Below, in pieces: positions 52,408 to 62,442 of a DNA stretch of 64,000 bases (positions within the stretch are counted from its first letter, which is position 1; the number at the start of each line of letters is the position of its first letter). The DNA is taken from contig CATOSI010000004.1 of NCBI GenBank assembly GCA_951812505.1, positions 1-64,000 of the forward strand, given 5' to 3'. This stretch comes from an uncultured Dehalococcoidia bacterium. GTDB lineage: Bacteria > Chloroflexota > Dehalococcoidia > Lucifugimonadales > UBA1123. The translations under genes were made by a program, and so were the position numbers. The notes under the pieces are model-generated. The model searched no databases and was not told the DNA's origin. It saw only the letters and a list, made by a program, of their open reading frames with translations.

Positions 52408-53056
52408 ACGGTCTGATAAACCACACGTTTCACGAAGAGGGCGTGTGTTTGTACTCTCAGGGCCGTCCGGCGTAGGCAAGGATGCCGTGCTCTCGCAGAT
52501 CAGAAAACTCGAACGGCCCTATTTCTTCACGACAACGGCTACCACACGTCCGATGCGCCCCGGCGAACGAGATGGCGTGGACTACATCTTCCTGGATCGC
52601 GATACCTTTCAGCACATGATCAATCGGGGAGACTTGCTGGAGTGGGCAGAGGTATATGGAAACCTGTACGGCGTTCCGAAGTCCCAGGTGATCGAGGCGC
52701 AGGGCAGGGGTCTTGATGTTATAGTCAAAGTGGATGTCCAGGGCGCGAATACCATCAAACGAATGATGCCGGAAGCGATTCTTATTTTCCTGTTGCCGCC
52801 CGATATTTCCGCACTCGAAAGGCGACTGAGGAGTCGCAACACGGAAACAGAGGCAGACTTCAGGCTCAAGTTGGAAGCCGCCAGCGAAGAGGTGAAGGAA
52901 GCTCACAGATTCGATCACCAGGTCGTGAACCATGACGACGGCATAGAAGCGGCAGCAAGCGCGATAGACCTGATCATCCGGGTCGGAACCGAGTACCGAA
53001 TCCCTGACGAGGGGGTTCCCAATAGTGGACCACAGACAAGCAAAGGGGTAGCGTAA
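52388..53056 (+). CDS. gmk: guanylate kinase
   Basis: Gmk phosphorylates GMP. The P-loop is VLSGPSGVGKDAVLSQI, the GMP-binding region TTTATTRPMRPGERDGVDYIF, and the lid is RLRSRNTETEADFRLKL. Taking the ATG at 52388 gives 222 residues. A GTG at 52445, 4 bases after AAGAGG, would start the protein right at the P-loop strand and is a serious alternative. Functional coupling to aroA is not expected beyond operon membership. Confidence 0.92.
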   Translation: MRKHECKRSDKPHVSRRGRVFVLSGPSGVGKDAVLSQIRKLERPYFFTTTATTRPMRPGERDGVDYIFLDRDTFQHMINRGDLLEWAEVYGNLYGVPKSQVIEAQGRGLDVIVKVDVQGANTIKRMMPEAILIFLLPPDISALERRLRSRNTETEADFRLKLEAASEEVKEAHRFDHQVVNHDDGIEAAASAIDLIIRVGTEYRIPDEGVPNSGPQTSKGVA

Positions 53057-54253
53057 ATGGACCGCTCGTTAACGGACGTGAAAGTTCTTGATCTCACTCA
53101 TGTTCAGGCTGGCCCATCGTGTGCTCAGATGCTTGGGTTCCTGGGCGCCGATGTCATAAAGGTCGAGGACACCAGAGGTGGCGACAGCACACGCCAGGAC
53201 CTCGCTCACCGGGAAGGGGTAGATAGCGTTTACTTCCTTATTTTCAACAACAATAAGCGCGCTATCACGCTCGATCTCAAAACCGAAAAGGGCAAGGAGA
53301 TGTTCGTCGGTTTGGTTGGCTGGGCCGATATACTCGTCGAGAACTTCGGGCCCGGCATGATGGATAGACTCGGCTTGGGCTGGGAGCGGCTGCACGAAAT
53401 CAACCCTCGCCTGATCTATGCTACAATAAAGGGCTTTGGAACGTTTGGTCCGTATTCTGGTTATAAAGGATTCGAGTTCGTGGCGCAGGCGGCGGGAGGC
53501 GCCATGGCAACCACCGGTTTCGGAGACAGGCCTCCGGTCCCGGTTTCTCCCGGCGTCGGCGACTCGGGGAGCGGGCTTCACGCCGCCATCGGCATACTGG
53601 CCGCGCTTCACAAGAGGGAGCGAACGGGCATCGGCCAGATGGTGGAAGTCTCCATGCAGGACTCGGTCGTCAATTTGATGAGGATGTCACTGACCCGGAC
53701 TCTAGCCGAGGGAATCCCAAACAACCGGATCGGACACATGGGATTCCGTGGCCTGCCGATGGTGTTCCCCAGCTCGCCGGGCGGCCCCGACGACTATGTG
53801 ATGATACACCCGCGCGGCGACGGCTGGGACCTGACTCTTGCCGCCATTGATCGCGCCGACCTGATAGGAGACCCTCGCTTCGACGACGAAGAGAAGCGCT
53901 ACGAGAACTCCGAGGAGGTAACGCGCATCCTCACCGAATGGACATCCAAGCGGACCAAGTGGGAAGCAATGGATACGCTGGCAAACGCTGGAGTGCTGTC
54001 CGCTGCCACTATCGGCGCGACCGAAGTGCTTGAGAACGAACATCTCATGGCCCGCGACATGATCGTCGAAGTGGAGGACCCGACACGGGGCGATTACCGG
54101 ATGATCGGCATACCCGTTAAGTTGTCCGACGACCCCAACATCGTGACTCGCGCTCCCAGATACTCCGAACATACCGACGATATCCTGACCACCATCCTCG
54201 GCTGCTCGGAAGATGAGGTTACTGAGATGCGGAGTCAGGGGGTCGTAGTCTGA
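53057..54253 (+). CDS. CaiB/BaiF (class III) CoA-transferase
   Basis: A 398-residue formyl-CoA-transferase-like enzyme. LTHVQAGPSCAQMLGFLGADVIKVED is the family N-terminus, with NNNKRAITLDLKTEKGKE and LVENFGPGMMDRLGLGWERL following. GVGDSGSGLHA carries the aspartate that forms the acyl anhydride. The acyl substrate is not predictable. The ATG is directly behind the gmk stop codon. The family is expanded in SAR202-type Chloroflexota, which fits the proposed origin. Confidence 0.9.
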   Translation: MDRSLTDVKVLDLTHVQAGPSCAQMLGFLGADVIKVEDTRGGDSTRQDLAHREGVDSVYFLIFNNNKRAITLDLKTEKGKEMFVGLVGWADILVENFGPGMMDRLGLGWERLHEINPRLIYATIKGFGTFGPYSGYKGFEFVAQAAGGAMATTGFGDRPPVPVSPGVGDSGSGLHAAIGILAALHKRERTGIGQMVEVSMQDSVVNLMRMSLTRTLAEGIPNNRIGHMGFRGLPMVFPSSPGGPDDYVMIHPRGDGWDLTLAAIDRADLIGDPRFDDEEKRYENSEEVTRILTEWTSKRTKWEAMDTLANAGVLSAATIGATEVLENEHLMARDMIVEVEDPTRGDYRMIGIPVKLSDDPNIVTRAPRYSEHTDDILTTILGCSEDEVTEMRSQGVVV

Positions 54254-54263
54254 TTCGCTGCGC

Positions 54264-55448
54264 TTACGCCGATCTTTCTTCCAGCCAGTCTTTGGTGAAT
54301 TCAAGGCCGACACCGGGCGCGTCGCTGGGCACCAGGTAGCCGTCCTTTATGACCGGCGTGCCGGGGAGCAGCACCATCTCTTCCAGGGGAACGCCGGGAG
54401 GGGCAACTCCCTCGGACCGCTCTCCCCACGGGATGACAGGCATTGCGTAGGCCAGGTGCTGGCCGTATGGCATGTTCATCCCGCCATGTCCGATAACGGT
54501 GACGCCGTGTGCCTCCGCGATGTGGCAAATGCGCACGCTCGCGGTGATTCCGCCGACCCAGGATGCATCAGGCTGGAGAATGTCAACCAGGCCCTGGCCG
54601 GCGGCCAGAGCGAACGGGTGAATCGTGTACCAGTGTTCGCCGGTCGCCAAAGTCTGGCCTGGGACTCGCTGGCGCACCTTGAAGTAGCTGTCCATATCTT
54701 CGGGCAGCAGGTAGTCCTCCAGCCACTTGATGCGATAGGGCTTGAGCGCCTCAACCAGCCTGACAATGTACTCGGTGTTGAGCGACATCCATGCGTCAAC
54801 TGCGATCTCCACATCGGGCCCCACCTGCTCCCGAGTGCGTGCAACGAGTTCTTCGTTCTTGCGAAGACCCTCAATATCGTCCTCCGGACCGTGCCGTACG
54901 AACAGCTTGACGGCTTTGAACCCAAGCTCCAGGAACCACTCGATGTAATTCTCAGTGCCGTAGGTCAACATTGTGTTGGAAGCGTAGCAGAAGATCTTAT
55001 CCTTGACCGGCCCGCCCAGCAGTTCATAAACAGGAAGGCCGAGCAGCTTTCCCTTGAGGTCCCAGAGGGCGTTGTCCACGGCGCTGATGGCGTAGCTGGC
55101 AAGCCCGTGAGTGCCGTAAGAGGAGGAGGCGCGACGCATGAGGTCCCAGTGCTTTTCGATAGACATCGCATCCTGGCCTTCGAGAAGGGGCGCGAAGTGA
55201 TCATTGATGATGGAAACTACCGGTCCGCTCAGAGTGGTGAATCCGACTCCCCAAGTGCCGTCCTCAGCGGTGACGACGCAGGCAGTTCGGTCCCAGTTTT
55301 CGCTCCAGCCCCTACCGCCGAATTCATCCTTGTAACGGGCCATCGGGCTTGTGAAGTGACCAGCGCCCGGAATCGCAGGGACTCTCGGCTCTGTCTTCAT
55401 CGGCGGCGTCAGAGTTACGGCAGCGGCTCGGATTTCCTTTATCTTCAA
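54264..55448 (-). CDS. enolase-superfamily dehydratase (L-rhamnonate dehydratase-like)
   Basis: A 394-residue mandelate-racemase-type enzyme. The barrel carries KAVKLFVRHGPEDD, the metal ligand Asp in IAVDAWMSL, Glu in KWLEDYLLPED and Glu in ATGEHWY, and the general base histidine in IGHGGMN. The spacing and the DAWMSL motif fit L-rhamnonate dehydratase, but related acid-sugar dehydratases cannot be excluded. TTG at 55448 is preferred because GGAGG lies 7 bases upstream; the ATG at 55481 would place that site inside the gene. It converges with the CoA-transferase gene. Confidence 0.85.
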   Translation of the reverse strand: MKIKEIRAAAVTLTPPMKTEPRVPAIPGAGHFTSPMARYKDEFGGRGWSENWDRTACVVTAEDGTWGVGFTTLSGPVVSIINDHFAPLLEGQDAMSIEKHWDLMRRASSSYGTHGLASYAISAVDNALWDLKGKLLGLPVYELLGGPVKDKIFCYASNTMLTYGTENYIEWFLELGFKAVKLFVRHGPEDDIEGLRKNEELVARTREQVGPDVEIAVDAWMSLNTEYIVRLVEALKPYRIKWLEDYLLPEDMDSYFKVRQRVPGQTLATGEHWYTIHPFALAAGQGLVDILQPDASWVGGITASVRICHIAEAHGVTVIGHGGMNMPYGQHLAYAMPVIPWGERSEGVAPPGVPLEEMVLLPGTPVIKDGYLVPSDAPGVGLEFTKDWLEERSA

Positions 55449-55511
55449 TTGGGTTCCTCCGGGACAGCTAACAGTTGACAATCATCAGATTTCAATTGAC
55501 GGATAAGCGGT

Positions 55512-56528
55512 TCATGAGCGGAGTTCGGAAATCATTCCGGCAAGGCGTTCCTCGTCTTCGGGCGTTGACGTTGGAAAGTCGAAGCTGATGGATGTTGCAT
55601 AGTCACCGTGGGCGGCCTTTAGCTTGTCCACGATCTGGTCGTGGGTGCCGACGACCGCGAAAGTCTCCAGCATATCGTCGGTGATCTGGTCGCCCATTTC
55701 GGGCCACTTGTTATCCACAGACATGCGATACAACCTGGCCGCGGTGTCGTCCCAGCCGTGGGTGCTCATAACGGATTCATAGCTTCTCGTAGATGCGTAG
55801 AATGAAATCTGGCTCTTGACTCCCGCCTTCTTCGATTCGACTTCTTCTTCGGTCTCGCCCGTGATAATGAATCCGCCGGCGCTTATTTCGATTTCATCGA
55901 GTGAGCGTCCGGCACGGTCGGCGCCGATCTTCAGGTTTGGAATGATGACATCTCTGGTGTACTTGGGAGTACAGAACCCATGCAGCAGGACTCCATCGCA
56001 GACCTCACCGGCAACCCGGAGCATGTATGGGTTCACGGCGGATATGAAGACCTTGACATCGGGGTTAGGAATCGAGCCCGGGTTGAAGAAAGGGGGCATC
56101 AGGTTGAAGTCGTAGTGGTCGCCGTGGAATTGCACTCCTTCGCCAGTCTGCCAGGCATTCCATATGTGCTTGAGGGCCTGGATATACTCTCGCATCCTTG
56201 GCGCAGGCGCTGTCCAGTTCATGCTGAAGCGGCGCACTATATGTCCACGCACCTGGCTGCCGAGTCCAAGCACGAAGCGACCACCGGACATTGCCTGGAG
56301 ATCCCAGCTGAGATATGCGACATCCATCGGACTGCGGGCGAACGCCAGAGCAATGGAGGTGCGGAGGTTGACATTCTGTGTGTGTTCGGCGGCTATGGCC
56401 AGCGGCAGAAATGGGTTGTGGTTCGTTTCCGAGGAGCTTGTGGTGTCGAATCCCAGACGCTCCGCGCGCCTCGCCGACTCCGCTATTTCAGCCGGGGCAC
56501 TCCCCGCTAATCGGGTTCCAACTTTCAA
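55512..56528 (-). CDS. LLM-class (F420-dependent) flavin oxidoreductase
   Basis: A 338-residue luciferase-like monooxygenase. It opens KVGTRLAG and contains RAERLGFDTTSSSETNHNPFLPLAIAAEHT, the LRTSIALAFARSPMDVAYLSWDLQAMSGGRFVLGLGSQVRGHI segment and VDKLKAAHGD near the end. This is the pattern of actinobacterial and SAR202 TIGR03617-type enzymes, which are predicted to use F420 or FMN. A TTG start at 56528 has GGAGGGG about 6 bases upstream. Same strand as the dehydratase; 63-base gap. Confidence 0.85.
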   Translation of the reverse strand: MKVGTRLAGSAPAEIAESARRAERLGFDTTSSSETNHNPFLPLAIAAEHTQNVNLRTSIALAFARSPMDVAYLSWDLQAMSGGRFVLGLGSQVRGHIVRRFSMNWTAPAPRMREYIQALKHIWNAWQTGEGVQFHGDHYDFNLMPPFFNPGSIPNPDVKVFISAVNPYMLRVAGEVCDGVLLHGFCTPKYTRDVIIPNLKIGADRAGRSLDEIEISAGGFIITGETEEEVESKKAGVKSQISFYASTRSYESVMSTHGWDDTAARLYRMSVDNKWPEMGDQITDDMLETFAVVGTHDQIVDKLKAAHGDYATSISFDFPTSTPEDEERLAGMISELRS

Positions 56529-56799
56529 GATATCCCCTCCGTATTGGAATGTGCGTCGTTGAGCGGGCATATGATAGCAGACACGCTGCTTCAATAGTTA
56601 TTGGTAGTCAAGTTACGGTTCTGAGTTATCGGTGTCCAGTGCTCTGTTATCGGTGTCCAGTGCTCTGTTATTGTCTAGACATTGGTACACCCTCACTCTA
56701 GCTCTCCAGGACGGAGAGGTAACTCTATCTCTGCTATTTGCGATAGACTGCCATATAGGAACCCACCGAAATTTAATGCTTCCCAGTCTGAAATCTGCG
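56529..56799. repeat. gap with a 21-bp tandem duplication
   Basis: No gene is seen. The 21-base unit beginning GTTATCGGTGTCC is present twice in tandem (56625-56645 and 56646-56666), with a third partial start. Confidence 0.75.
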
Positions 56800-56829
56800 T
56801 TGACACGAGATTTCGGTTCTGTCTATACT
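56800..56829 (+). promoter_or_regulatory. promoter of the 5S rRNA gene
   Basis: TTGACA (56800-56805), 18-base spacer, TATACT (56824-56829). It ends 13 bases before the 5S gene. Confidence 0.8.
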
Positions 56830-56841
56830 ACCCCTCAGATT

Positions 56842-56959
56842 CCTTGGTGGTTTGAGCGAGGCGGACCCACCCGTTCCCATCCCGAACACGGAAGTGAAAC
56901 GCTTCAGCGCCGACGATACTGCACTTGCAAGGGTGTGGGAAAATAGGTCACTGCCAGGG
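56842..56959 (+). rRNA. rrf: 5S ribosomal RNA, solitary
   Basis: 118 nt. The typical 5S middle reads GAGGCGGACCCACCCGTTCC, CATCCCGAACACGGAAGTGA and the loop E region ends in the CACTGCCAGGG arm that pairs with CCTTGGTGG at the 5' end. Seven T's follow directly (56960-56966). Neither 16S nor 23S is nearby, so it is transcribed alone from the promoter at 56800. Confidence 0.93.
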
Positions 56960-56966
56960 TTTTTTT
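56960..56966 (+). terminator. T-run after 5S rRNA
   Basis: Seven T's follow the 5S acceptor-stem sequence CTGCCAGGG; the 5S terminal stem itself may serve as the terminator hairpin. Confidence 0.55.
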
Positions 56967-57254
56967 GTTGCCCCGGTTATGGCTTGGTTTCAAGAGCTAT
57001 GATCGAGACGGGGGTCAATCTAATGGATTTGAACTCGGATTTATATGGCTTAAAGCTAGGTGACCGCTTTTCAGTCCATTCTACCCATGTTACAATCAGT
57101 CCGTGATATAGTCACAACACCTCAATAAACAGCAAGGTCGGACGGCGGTTGGGCTCAGGCAGCCCATTCGATTCAACTGTATCGGTGCGCTTTACCATAA
57201 TGCGCGCAGTTACATATAATTGAGACAAGACCTATATGTTGGAAAGCTGCAGTA

Positions 57255-58424
57255 ATGATTACAGAAGAAAATAGAGAGCAGATACCCGCCGAAGAGGATA
57301 TGGGTCAGTTGCTCGATCAAATGGGAGAAATGAAGTCCGCGCGCAGGGGCGACATAGTCGAAGGTGTCATAATGCGAGCAGACCCGTCAGACGGCCTCTT
57401 CGTGAATATCGGACAGAAGTCCGAGGCGCATGTGCCGTCGAATGAGATGCGCACCGTGGAGACAGATGATGTAACCACTCTCGCGGGAGGTTCGATCATT
57501 GCAATGGTTGTGCGCCCCGAGTCCGGCGACAACCCCGCGATTCTGTCAGTTGACAGAGCTGTGGGAGAGCAGGGCTGGCGCTCGCTAGAGAAGGCGATGG
57601 AATCGGGTGAGGTCATAGAAGGTAATATCGCCGGGTTCAATCGCGGGGGTTCGATAGTGGAAGTCGAAGGCGTACAGGGATTCGTTCCCATGTCGCAGCT
57701 AGTTTCCGTACCACGAGAGAGATTCCGGCTGTACCAAGAGGAAGGCAGCAGCCTTTCGCAAGAGGAACAGCAGAGCATTCAGGCGGCGCAGGCGGCCGAA
57801 CTAGGGCGGAGCATCCAGATGAAAGTTCTGGAGGTAAACCGGAGTCGCAATCGAGCGATTTTCTCCGAGCGGCAGGCAGTGCAGGAGTCTCGGGACGCGC
57901 TGAAGGCCAAGCTGATAGCCGAGTTGAGCGAAGGCGAAGTCCGTATGGGCCGGGTTACCGGCATCAGCAGTTTCGGCGCCTTTGTGGACATTGGCGGAGC
58001 GGACGGCCTTATTCATATCTCTGAATTGTCCTGGAGCATGGTAAACTCTCCAGAGGAAGTCGTCAGCGTCGGTCAGGAAGTTGACGTTTATGTTCTTCGA
58101 GTTGACGCCGAGAACATGAAGATAGCTCTGAGTCTGAGGAGGCTTCAGCCAGAGCCTTGGGAGACGATACAGGACCGACACAACATCGGCGACGTAGTTG
58201 ATGCGACAGTTACGAAGTTGACGAATTTTGGTGCCTTTGCGCGTGTGGAAGATTCCATAGAGGGTTTGATACACATATCAGAACTCTCTGCGAGGATGAT
58301 TAGCCATCCTCGGGAAGTGGTTAGGGAAGGAGATGACGTCAGGGTGAAGATTCTGCGAATCGAGCCCGAGCGCCGAAGGTTGGGACTGAGCCTGAAGCAG
58401 GCGGACGACGGTAACTACTTCTAG
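57255..58424 (+). CDS. rpsA: 30S ribosomal protein S1
   Basis: A 389-residue S1 protein with four OB-fold S1 domains at about residues 30-95, 112-185, 208-280 and 295-370. The last two have the clear signature EVRMGRVTGISSFGAFVDIGGADGLIHISELS and DVVDATVTKLTNFGAFARVEDSIEGLIHISELS. Four-domain S1 proteins are common outside Proteobacteria. It binds mRNA at the ribosome. clpC follows after 49 bases, and the two may share a transcript. Confidence 0.92.
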   Translation: MITEENREQIPAEEDMGQLLDQMGEMKSARRGDIVEGVIMRADPSDGLFVNIGQKSEAHVPSNEMRTVETDDVTTLAGGSIIAMVVRPESGDNPAILSVDRAVGEQGWRSLEKAMESGEVIEGNIAGFNRGGSIVEVEGVQGFVPMSQLVSVPRERFRLYQEEGSSLSQEEQQSIQAAQAAELGRSIQMKVLEVNRSRNRAIFSERQAVQESRDALKAKLIAELSEGEVRMGRVTGISSFGAFVDIGGADGLIHISELSWSMVNSPEEVVSVGQEVDVYVLRVDAENMKIALSLRRLQPEPWETIQDRHNIGDVVDATVTKLTNFGAFARVEDSIEGLIHISELSARMISHPREVVREGDDVRVKILRIEPERRRLGLSLKQADDGNYF

Positions 58425-58473
58425 CAACCGATAACTTTCCGACTTCCTGATTTTCCTACTAGGAGACTCTTCC

Positions 58474-60948
58474 ATGGCAAGCAGGTTTGAGAAATTCTCG
58501 GAGAGGGCGCGCAGAGTCCTTTCCCTGGCACAAGAAGAAGCTCAGAGATTCAATCATACGTACATTGGAACGGAGCACATTCTTCTTGGACTTGTCCGCG
58601 AGACCGACGGGGTTGCGGCAAAGGTGCTGTCCAATCTCGGCGTAGAGTTGAACAAGGTACGGTCCGCAGTAGAGTTCATCATCGGAAGAGGTGAGCGAAC
58701 TACTACAGGCGAGATCGGACTGACGCCGAGGGCCAAGAAAGTCATCGAACTGGCGGTTGACGAGGCGCGACGGCTTCAGCATAACTACATCGGTACAGAG
58801 CACCTGCTCATCGGGCTTATGCGCGAGGGGGAGGGCGTGCCGGCAGGCGTACTGGAGAGTCTTGGAGTGACGCTCGATAAGATTCGCGCCGAGACAAGTC
58901 GCATCCTCAGCCAGAACGTTCAGCAAGAGCAGCGCGGGTCGCGTGGACGTTCCACGTCCGGCACCCCGACTCTCGACCAGCTCGGCGTTGACCTGACCAA
59001 GGCCGCCAGGGAGGGTAAGCTGGACCCAACCGTAGGACGCGAGCAGGAAATTCAGCGCGTTACGCAGATTCTGAGTCGGCGGACCAAGAACAATCCGGTA
59101 CTGGTGGGCGAGCCCGGAGTGGGCAAGACCGCCATCGTGGAAGGTTTAGCGCAGCGGATAGCGGGTAACGACGTCCCCGGTACGCTTCAGAACAAGAGAC
59201 TGGTAACCCTGGATATGGGCGCGCTGGTCGCGGGTACAAAGTATCGCGGCGAATTCGAGGAGCGGCTCAAGAAGGTCGTAGAAGAGATTACGAAGGCGGG
59301 CAACTGCGTACTGTTCATTGATGAAGTTCACACTATCGTCGGCGCAGGCTCTGCCGAGGGTGCCGTTGACGCCGCCAACATCCTGAAACCCTCCCTGGCA
59401 AGGGGCGAGCTTCAGACGATTGGCGCGACTACACTCGACGACTATCGTAAATACGTGGAACGCGATCCGGCCCTTGAGAGGCGTTTCCAGCCGGTCAGGG
59501 TGGAAGAACCCAGCGTCGAGGAGACGGTGGACATTCTGCGCGGGGTCAAAGGAAAGTACGAGGAACATCACCAACTGGAGATAACGGACGAGGCTGTGCA
59601 GGAAGCCGCGACTCTCGCAGCTCGTTATATTGCGGACCGCTTCCTTCCAGACAAAGCTATTGACCTGATAGACGAAGCTGCGTCAAGAGTCAGGATCAAC
59701 TTTACGACCGCGCCCCTATCGGTCCAGGAAGTGACCAAGATGCTTGAGAGCGTCCGAAAGGAAAAGGACGAGGCGATTGCGGGCAGGCAGTATGAGTATG
59801 CGGCAGAGTTGAGAGACCGAGAGGCCAGCATTGCCGAAAAGCTGGGTGAACTTGAGCGGGACTGGAAGGAAGAACAGGAGGATGAGAGTCCGACGGTCAC
59901 TCACGATGACATCGCAGAGGTCGTCAGTATGTGGACCTCTATCCCTGTCACACGGCTGGCAGCGACCGAGACCGAACGACTGATCAACATGGAGCAGTCA
60001 CTCCATGAGGGCGTCATAGGGCAGGACGAACCGATAAGTCTGGTATCGAAGGCGGTTCGCCGCGCGAGGGCCGGACTCAAGAACCCTCGCCGCCCCACGG
60101 GTATATTCCTGTTCTTGGGCCCTACGGGCGTCGGGAAGACCTTGCTGGTGCGAAAGCTGGCGGAGTTCATGTTTGGCTCGGAGGACGCGCTGATACGCAT
60201 AGATATGTCGGAGTTCATGGAACGTCACTCCGTGGCCCGTCTCGTGGGTGCCCCGCCGGGCTACATTGGTTATGACGATGGCGGTCAGCTGACTGAAACG
60301 GTGAGACGCAAGTCCTACTGCGTCATTCTGCTGGACGAAATCGAAAAGGCTCACCCCGAGGTCTTCAACATTCTGCTCCAGATCTTCGATGACGGACATC
60401 TTACCGATTCCAAGGGCCGCAAGGTTGACTTCCGAAACGCCGTCATCGCAATGACGTCCAACATTGGGTCCGACCTTATCAGGCAGGACAGGTCGGTTGG
60501 CTTCGCCGCAAGGTCCGAGGCCGGGCAGTCAGAGGAACAGGCTTATCAGAGGATGAAGACCAACGTGCTGGACGAGGTGAAGCGCTTCTTCAGGCCTGAG
60601 TTCCTGAACAGGATTGACGGGCAGGTCGTGTTCCATGCGCTGAACCGGGAGCATATGCACCAGATAATCCCGATTGAGATGAAGGATGTGGCCTCCAACC
60701 TGATAGAGAAAGGCATAAACCTTGAGATCACCGATGCCGCCAAGGAATGGCTGGTAGAAAAGGGTTATGATCCAATCTTCGGTGCCAGACCGCTGCGCCG
60801 AGTTATCCAGGACAACGTGGAAGACAAGCTGTCCGACGCGATACTGGCGGGCGACTTGGGTCCCGCCGACACGGCGATCATTGACGTGGACGACGACAGC
60901 ATAGTGGTCAAGTCGGAGTCACCGTTCTCGGTAGTTTCCTCGACTTAG
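58474..60948 (+). CDS. clpC: ATP-dependent Clp protease ATP-binding subunit ClpC
   Basis: An 824-residue HSP100 unfoldase. Two N-terminal Clp repeats ([19 protein letters not shown] and [19 protein letters not shown]) come first. The first AAA+ domain has [13 protein letters not shown]; a UVR-type middle segment ([20 protein letters not shown]) follows, and the second domain has [19 protein letters not shown] and [12 protein letters not shown]. It feeds proteins to ClpP. The stretch is intact with no frameshift. The CtsR/McsA/McsB partners of Firmicutes are not present beside it. Confidence 0.97.
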   Translation: MASRFEKFSERARRVLSLAQEEAQRFNHTYIGTEHILLGLVRETDGVAAKVLSNLGVELNKVRSAVEFIIGRGERTTTGEIGLTPRAKKVIELAVDEARRLQHNYIGTEHLLIGLMREGEGVPAGVLESLGVTLDKIRAETSRILSQNVQQEQRGSRGRSTSGTPTLDQLGVDLTKAAREGKLDPTVGREQEIQRVTQILSRRTKNNPVLVGEPGVGKTAIVEGLAQRIAGNDVPGTLQNKRLVTLDMGALVAGTKYRGEFEERLKKVVEEITKAGNCVLFIDEVHTIVGAGSAEGAVDAANILKPSLARGELQTIGATTLDDYRKYVERDPALERRFQPVRVEEPSVEETVDILRGVKGKYEEHHQLEITDEAVQEAATLAARYIADRFLPDKAIDLIDEAASRVRINFTTAPLSVQEVTKMLESVRKEKDEAIAGRQYEYAAELRDREASIAEKLGELERDWKEEQEDESPTVTHDDIAEVVSMWTSIPVTRLAATETERLINMEQSLHEGVIGQDEPISLVSKAVRRARAGLKNPRRPTGIFLFLGPTGVGKTLLVRKLAEFMFGSEDALIRIDMSEFMERHSVARLVGAPPGYIGYDDGGQLTETVRRKSYCVILLDEIEKAHPEVFNILLQIFDDGHLTDSKGRKVDFRNAVIAMTSNIGSDLIRQDRSVGFAARSEAGQSEEQAYQRMKTNVLDEVKRFFRPEFLNRIDGQVVFHALNREHMHQIIPIEMKDVASNLIEKGINLEITDAAKEWLVEKGYDPIFGARPLRRVIQDNVEDKLSDAILAGDLGPADTAIIDVDDDSIVVKSESPFSVVSST

Positions 60949-60974
60949 CGCGAAACATATATAATGCGACAGTG

Positions 60975-61014
60975 AAGGTCTGGGCACCGTTCGTTCCCAG
61001 ACCTTTGCTTTTTC
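60975..61014 (+). terminator. rho-independent terminator after clpC
   Basis: AAGGTCTGGG (60975-60984) and CCCAGACCTT (60996-61005) form a 10-bp stem, followed by TGCTTTTT. It lies 26 bases past the clpC stop, so radA is transcribed separately or by read-through. Confidence 0.85.
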
Positions 61015-61023
61015 GGGTGAAGA

Positions 61024-62421
61024 GTGGTGAGAAAAGCACAAAGTATATTTGTATGTGAAAGTTGCGGTTCCGAAACGTCTCGCTGGGAGGGACGCTGTTC
61101 GAAGTGCGGCGACTGGAATACTCTGAAGGAATTCAGCGCGGCGAGATCAGGCGGAAGCAGTCGAACGTGGGCTGGATTGTCGCAGGCAGAGGTAGTGCGT
61201 CTCGGGGACGTCAGCAGTGAGCGGCAGCCGAGGCTCGCGTTCCGGTCGGGTGAGCTAACCAGGGTACTGGGCGGCGGCCTGGTGCCTGGATCGGTTATTC
61301 TGGTTGCCGGAGATCCGGGAATCGGAAAGTCCACGCTTCTCCTCGATGTGGCATCGGATGTGGCAAGAGAGGGCAAAGCTCTGTTTGTGACCGGGGAGGA
61401 GTCTCCGGAACAGGTCAAAATCCGCGCCGACCGACTTGGTGTTGATGCCGACGCTCTGTACCTGCTTCCCACAACCAGCCTGAGCGTGATACTGGCACAA
61501 CTCGACGCGATCAAGCCCTCGCTTGTCGTGGTTGACTCGATTCAAACTGTATTTCACGAAGACCTGTCATCCGAGGCAGGCAGCACTTCCCAGATAAGAG
61601 AGTGCGCCAGGCAACTGACTCAGTGGGCGAAGCTGTCCGGGGCGTCCGTAATTCTGGCTGGTCATGTTACCAAGAGTGGAGACATCGCAGGGCCGCGCGT
61701 TCTCGAACACGTCGTTGACGTGGTACTGCACATCGAGGGCGACCCTGTAAGCTCATTCAGGCTGCTGCGATCAATTAAGAACAGGTTCGGCTCTACGAAT
61801 GAAGTTGGCGTATTCGAGATGACCGATAAGGGTATGCGGGACGTGCCGGACCCGTCCGCACACCTGCTCGCGCAGAATACCGGCGACTTAGTCGGATCGG
61901 TTATCGTTCCTGCGGTCGAGGGGAGCCGGGCCGTGCTTGTGGAAGTTCAGGCGCTCACCAATCCGTCCCTGCTGCCAACACCACGCAGAGTAGCCTCCGG
62001 AGTAGATTACAACAGGATGCTGCTCATCTGCGCGGTTCTGACAAGAAGGGCGGGTATTTCGCTTGCCTCCCAGGACGTGATAGTCAATGTCGCAGGCGGG
62101 ATGCGGATTTCCGAACCGGCTGCTGACCTAGCCATAGCGCTCGCGATCGTGTCGAGTGTGCGAGACACTCCCTTGGAACAGAAGCTCGCAGCGTTTGGGG
62201 AGCTTGGGCTAAGCGGCGAAATCAGGTCGGTTTCTCAGGTGGACAGGCGAGTGCAGGAAGTGGCAAGACTAGGTCTGAAGACGTGTTTGGCGCCACTGAA
62301 TCGCAACGAGATCAGCGTTCCACAGTCGCATAACGATATCCGGGTTGCGCCAGTGGCGACGCTGAGAGAGGCAATAAGAACTGGAATGGGAAGGCCCAAA
62401 CGTACAGGCGTCGCTGTATAG
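61024..62421 (+). CDS. radA: DNA repair protein RadA
   Basis: RadA/Sms, a RecA-like branch-migration helicase. The zinc finger is CESCGSETSRWEGRCSKCG, the Walker A is GDPGIGKSTLLLDVAS, the RadA-specific KNRFG motif is present, and the C-terminal Lon-protease-like domain ends normally. The start is one of two adjacent GTG codons (61024 or 61027). The stop is TAG and the next gene, larC, continues in the same frame after 21 bases. Confidence 0.96.
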   Translation: MVRKAQSIFVCESCGSETSRWEGRCSKCGDWNTLKEFSAARSGGSSRTWAGLSQAEVVRLGDVSSERQPRLAFRSGELTRVLGGGLVPGSVILVAGDPGIGKSTLLLDVASDVAREGKALFVTGEESPEQVKIRADRLGVDADALYLLPTTSLSVILAQLDAIKPSLVVVDSIQTVFHEDLSSEAGSTSQIRECARQLTQWAKLSGASVILAGHVTKSGDIAGPRVLEHVVDVVLHIEGDPVSSFRLLRSIKNRFGSTNEVGVFEMTDKGMRDVPDPSAHLLAQNTGDLVGSVIVPAVEGSRAVLVEVQALTNPSLLPTPRRVASGVDYNRMLLICAVLTRRAGISLASQDVIVNVAGGMRISEPAADLAIALAIVSSVRDTPLEQKLAAFGELGLSGEIRSVSQVDRRVQEVARLGLKTCLAPLNRNEISVPQSHNDIRVAPVATLREAIRTGMGRPKRTGVAV

Positions 62422-62442
62422 CGCTGCCAGAGAGGTGCAAAA

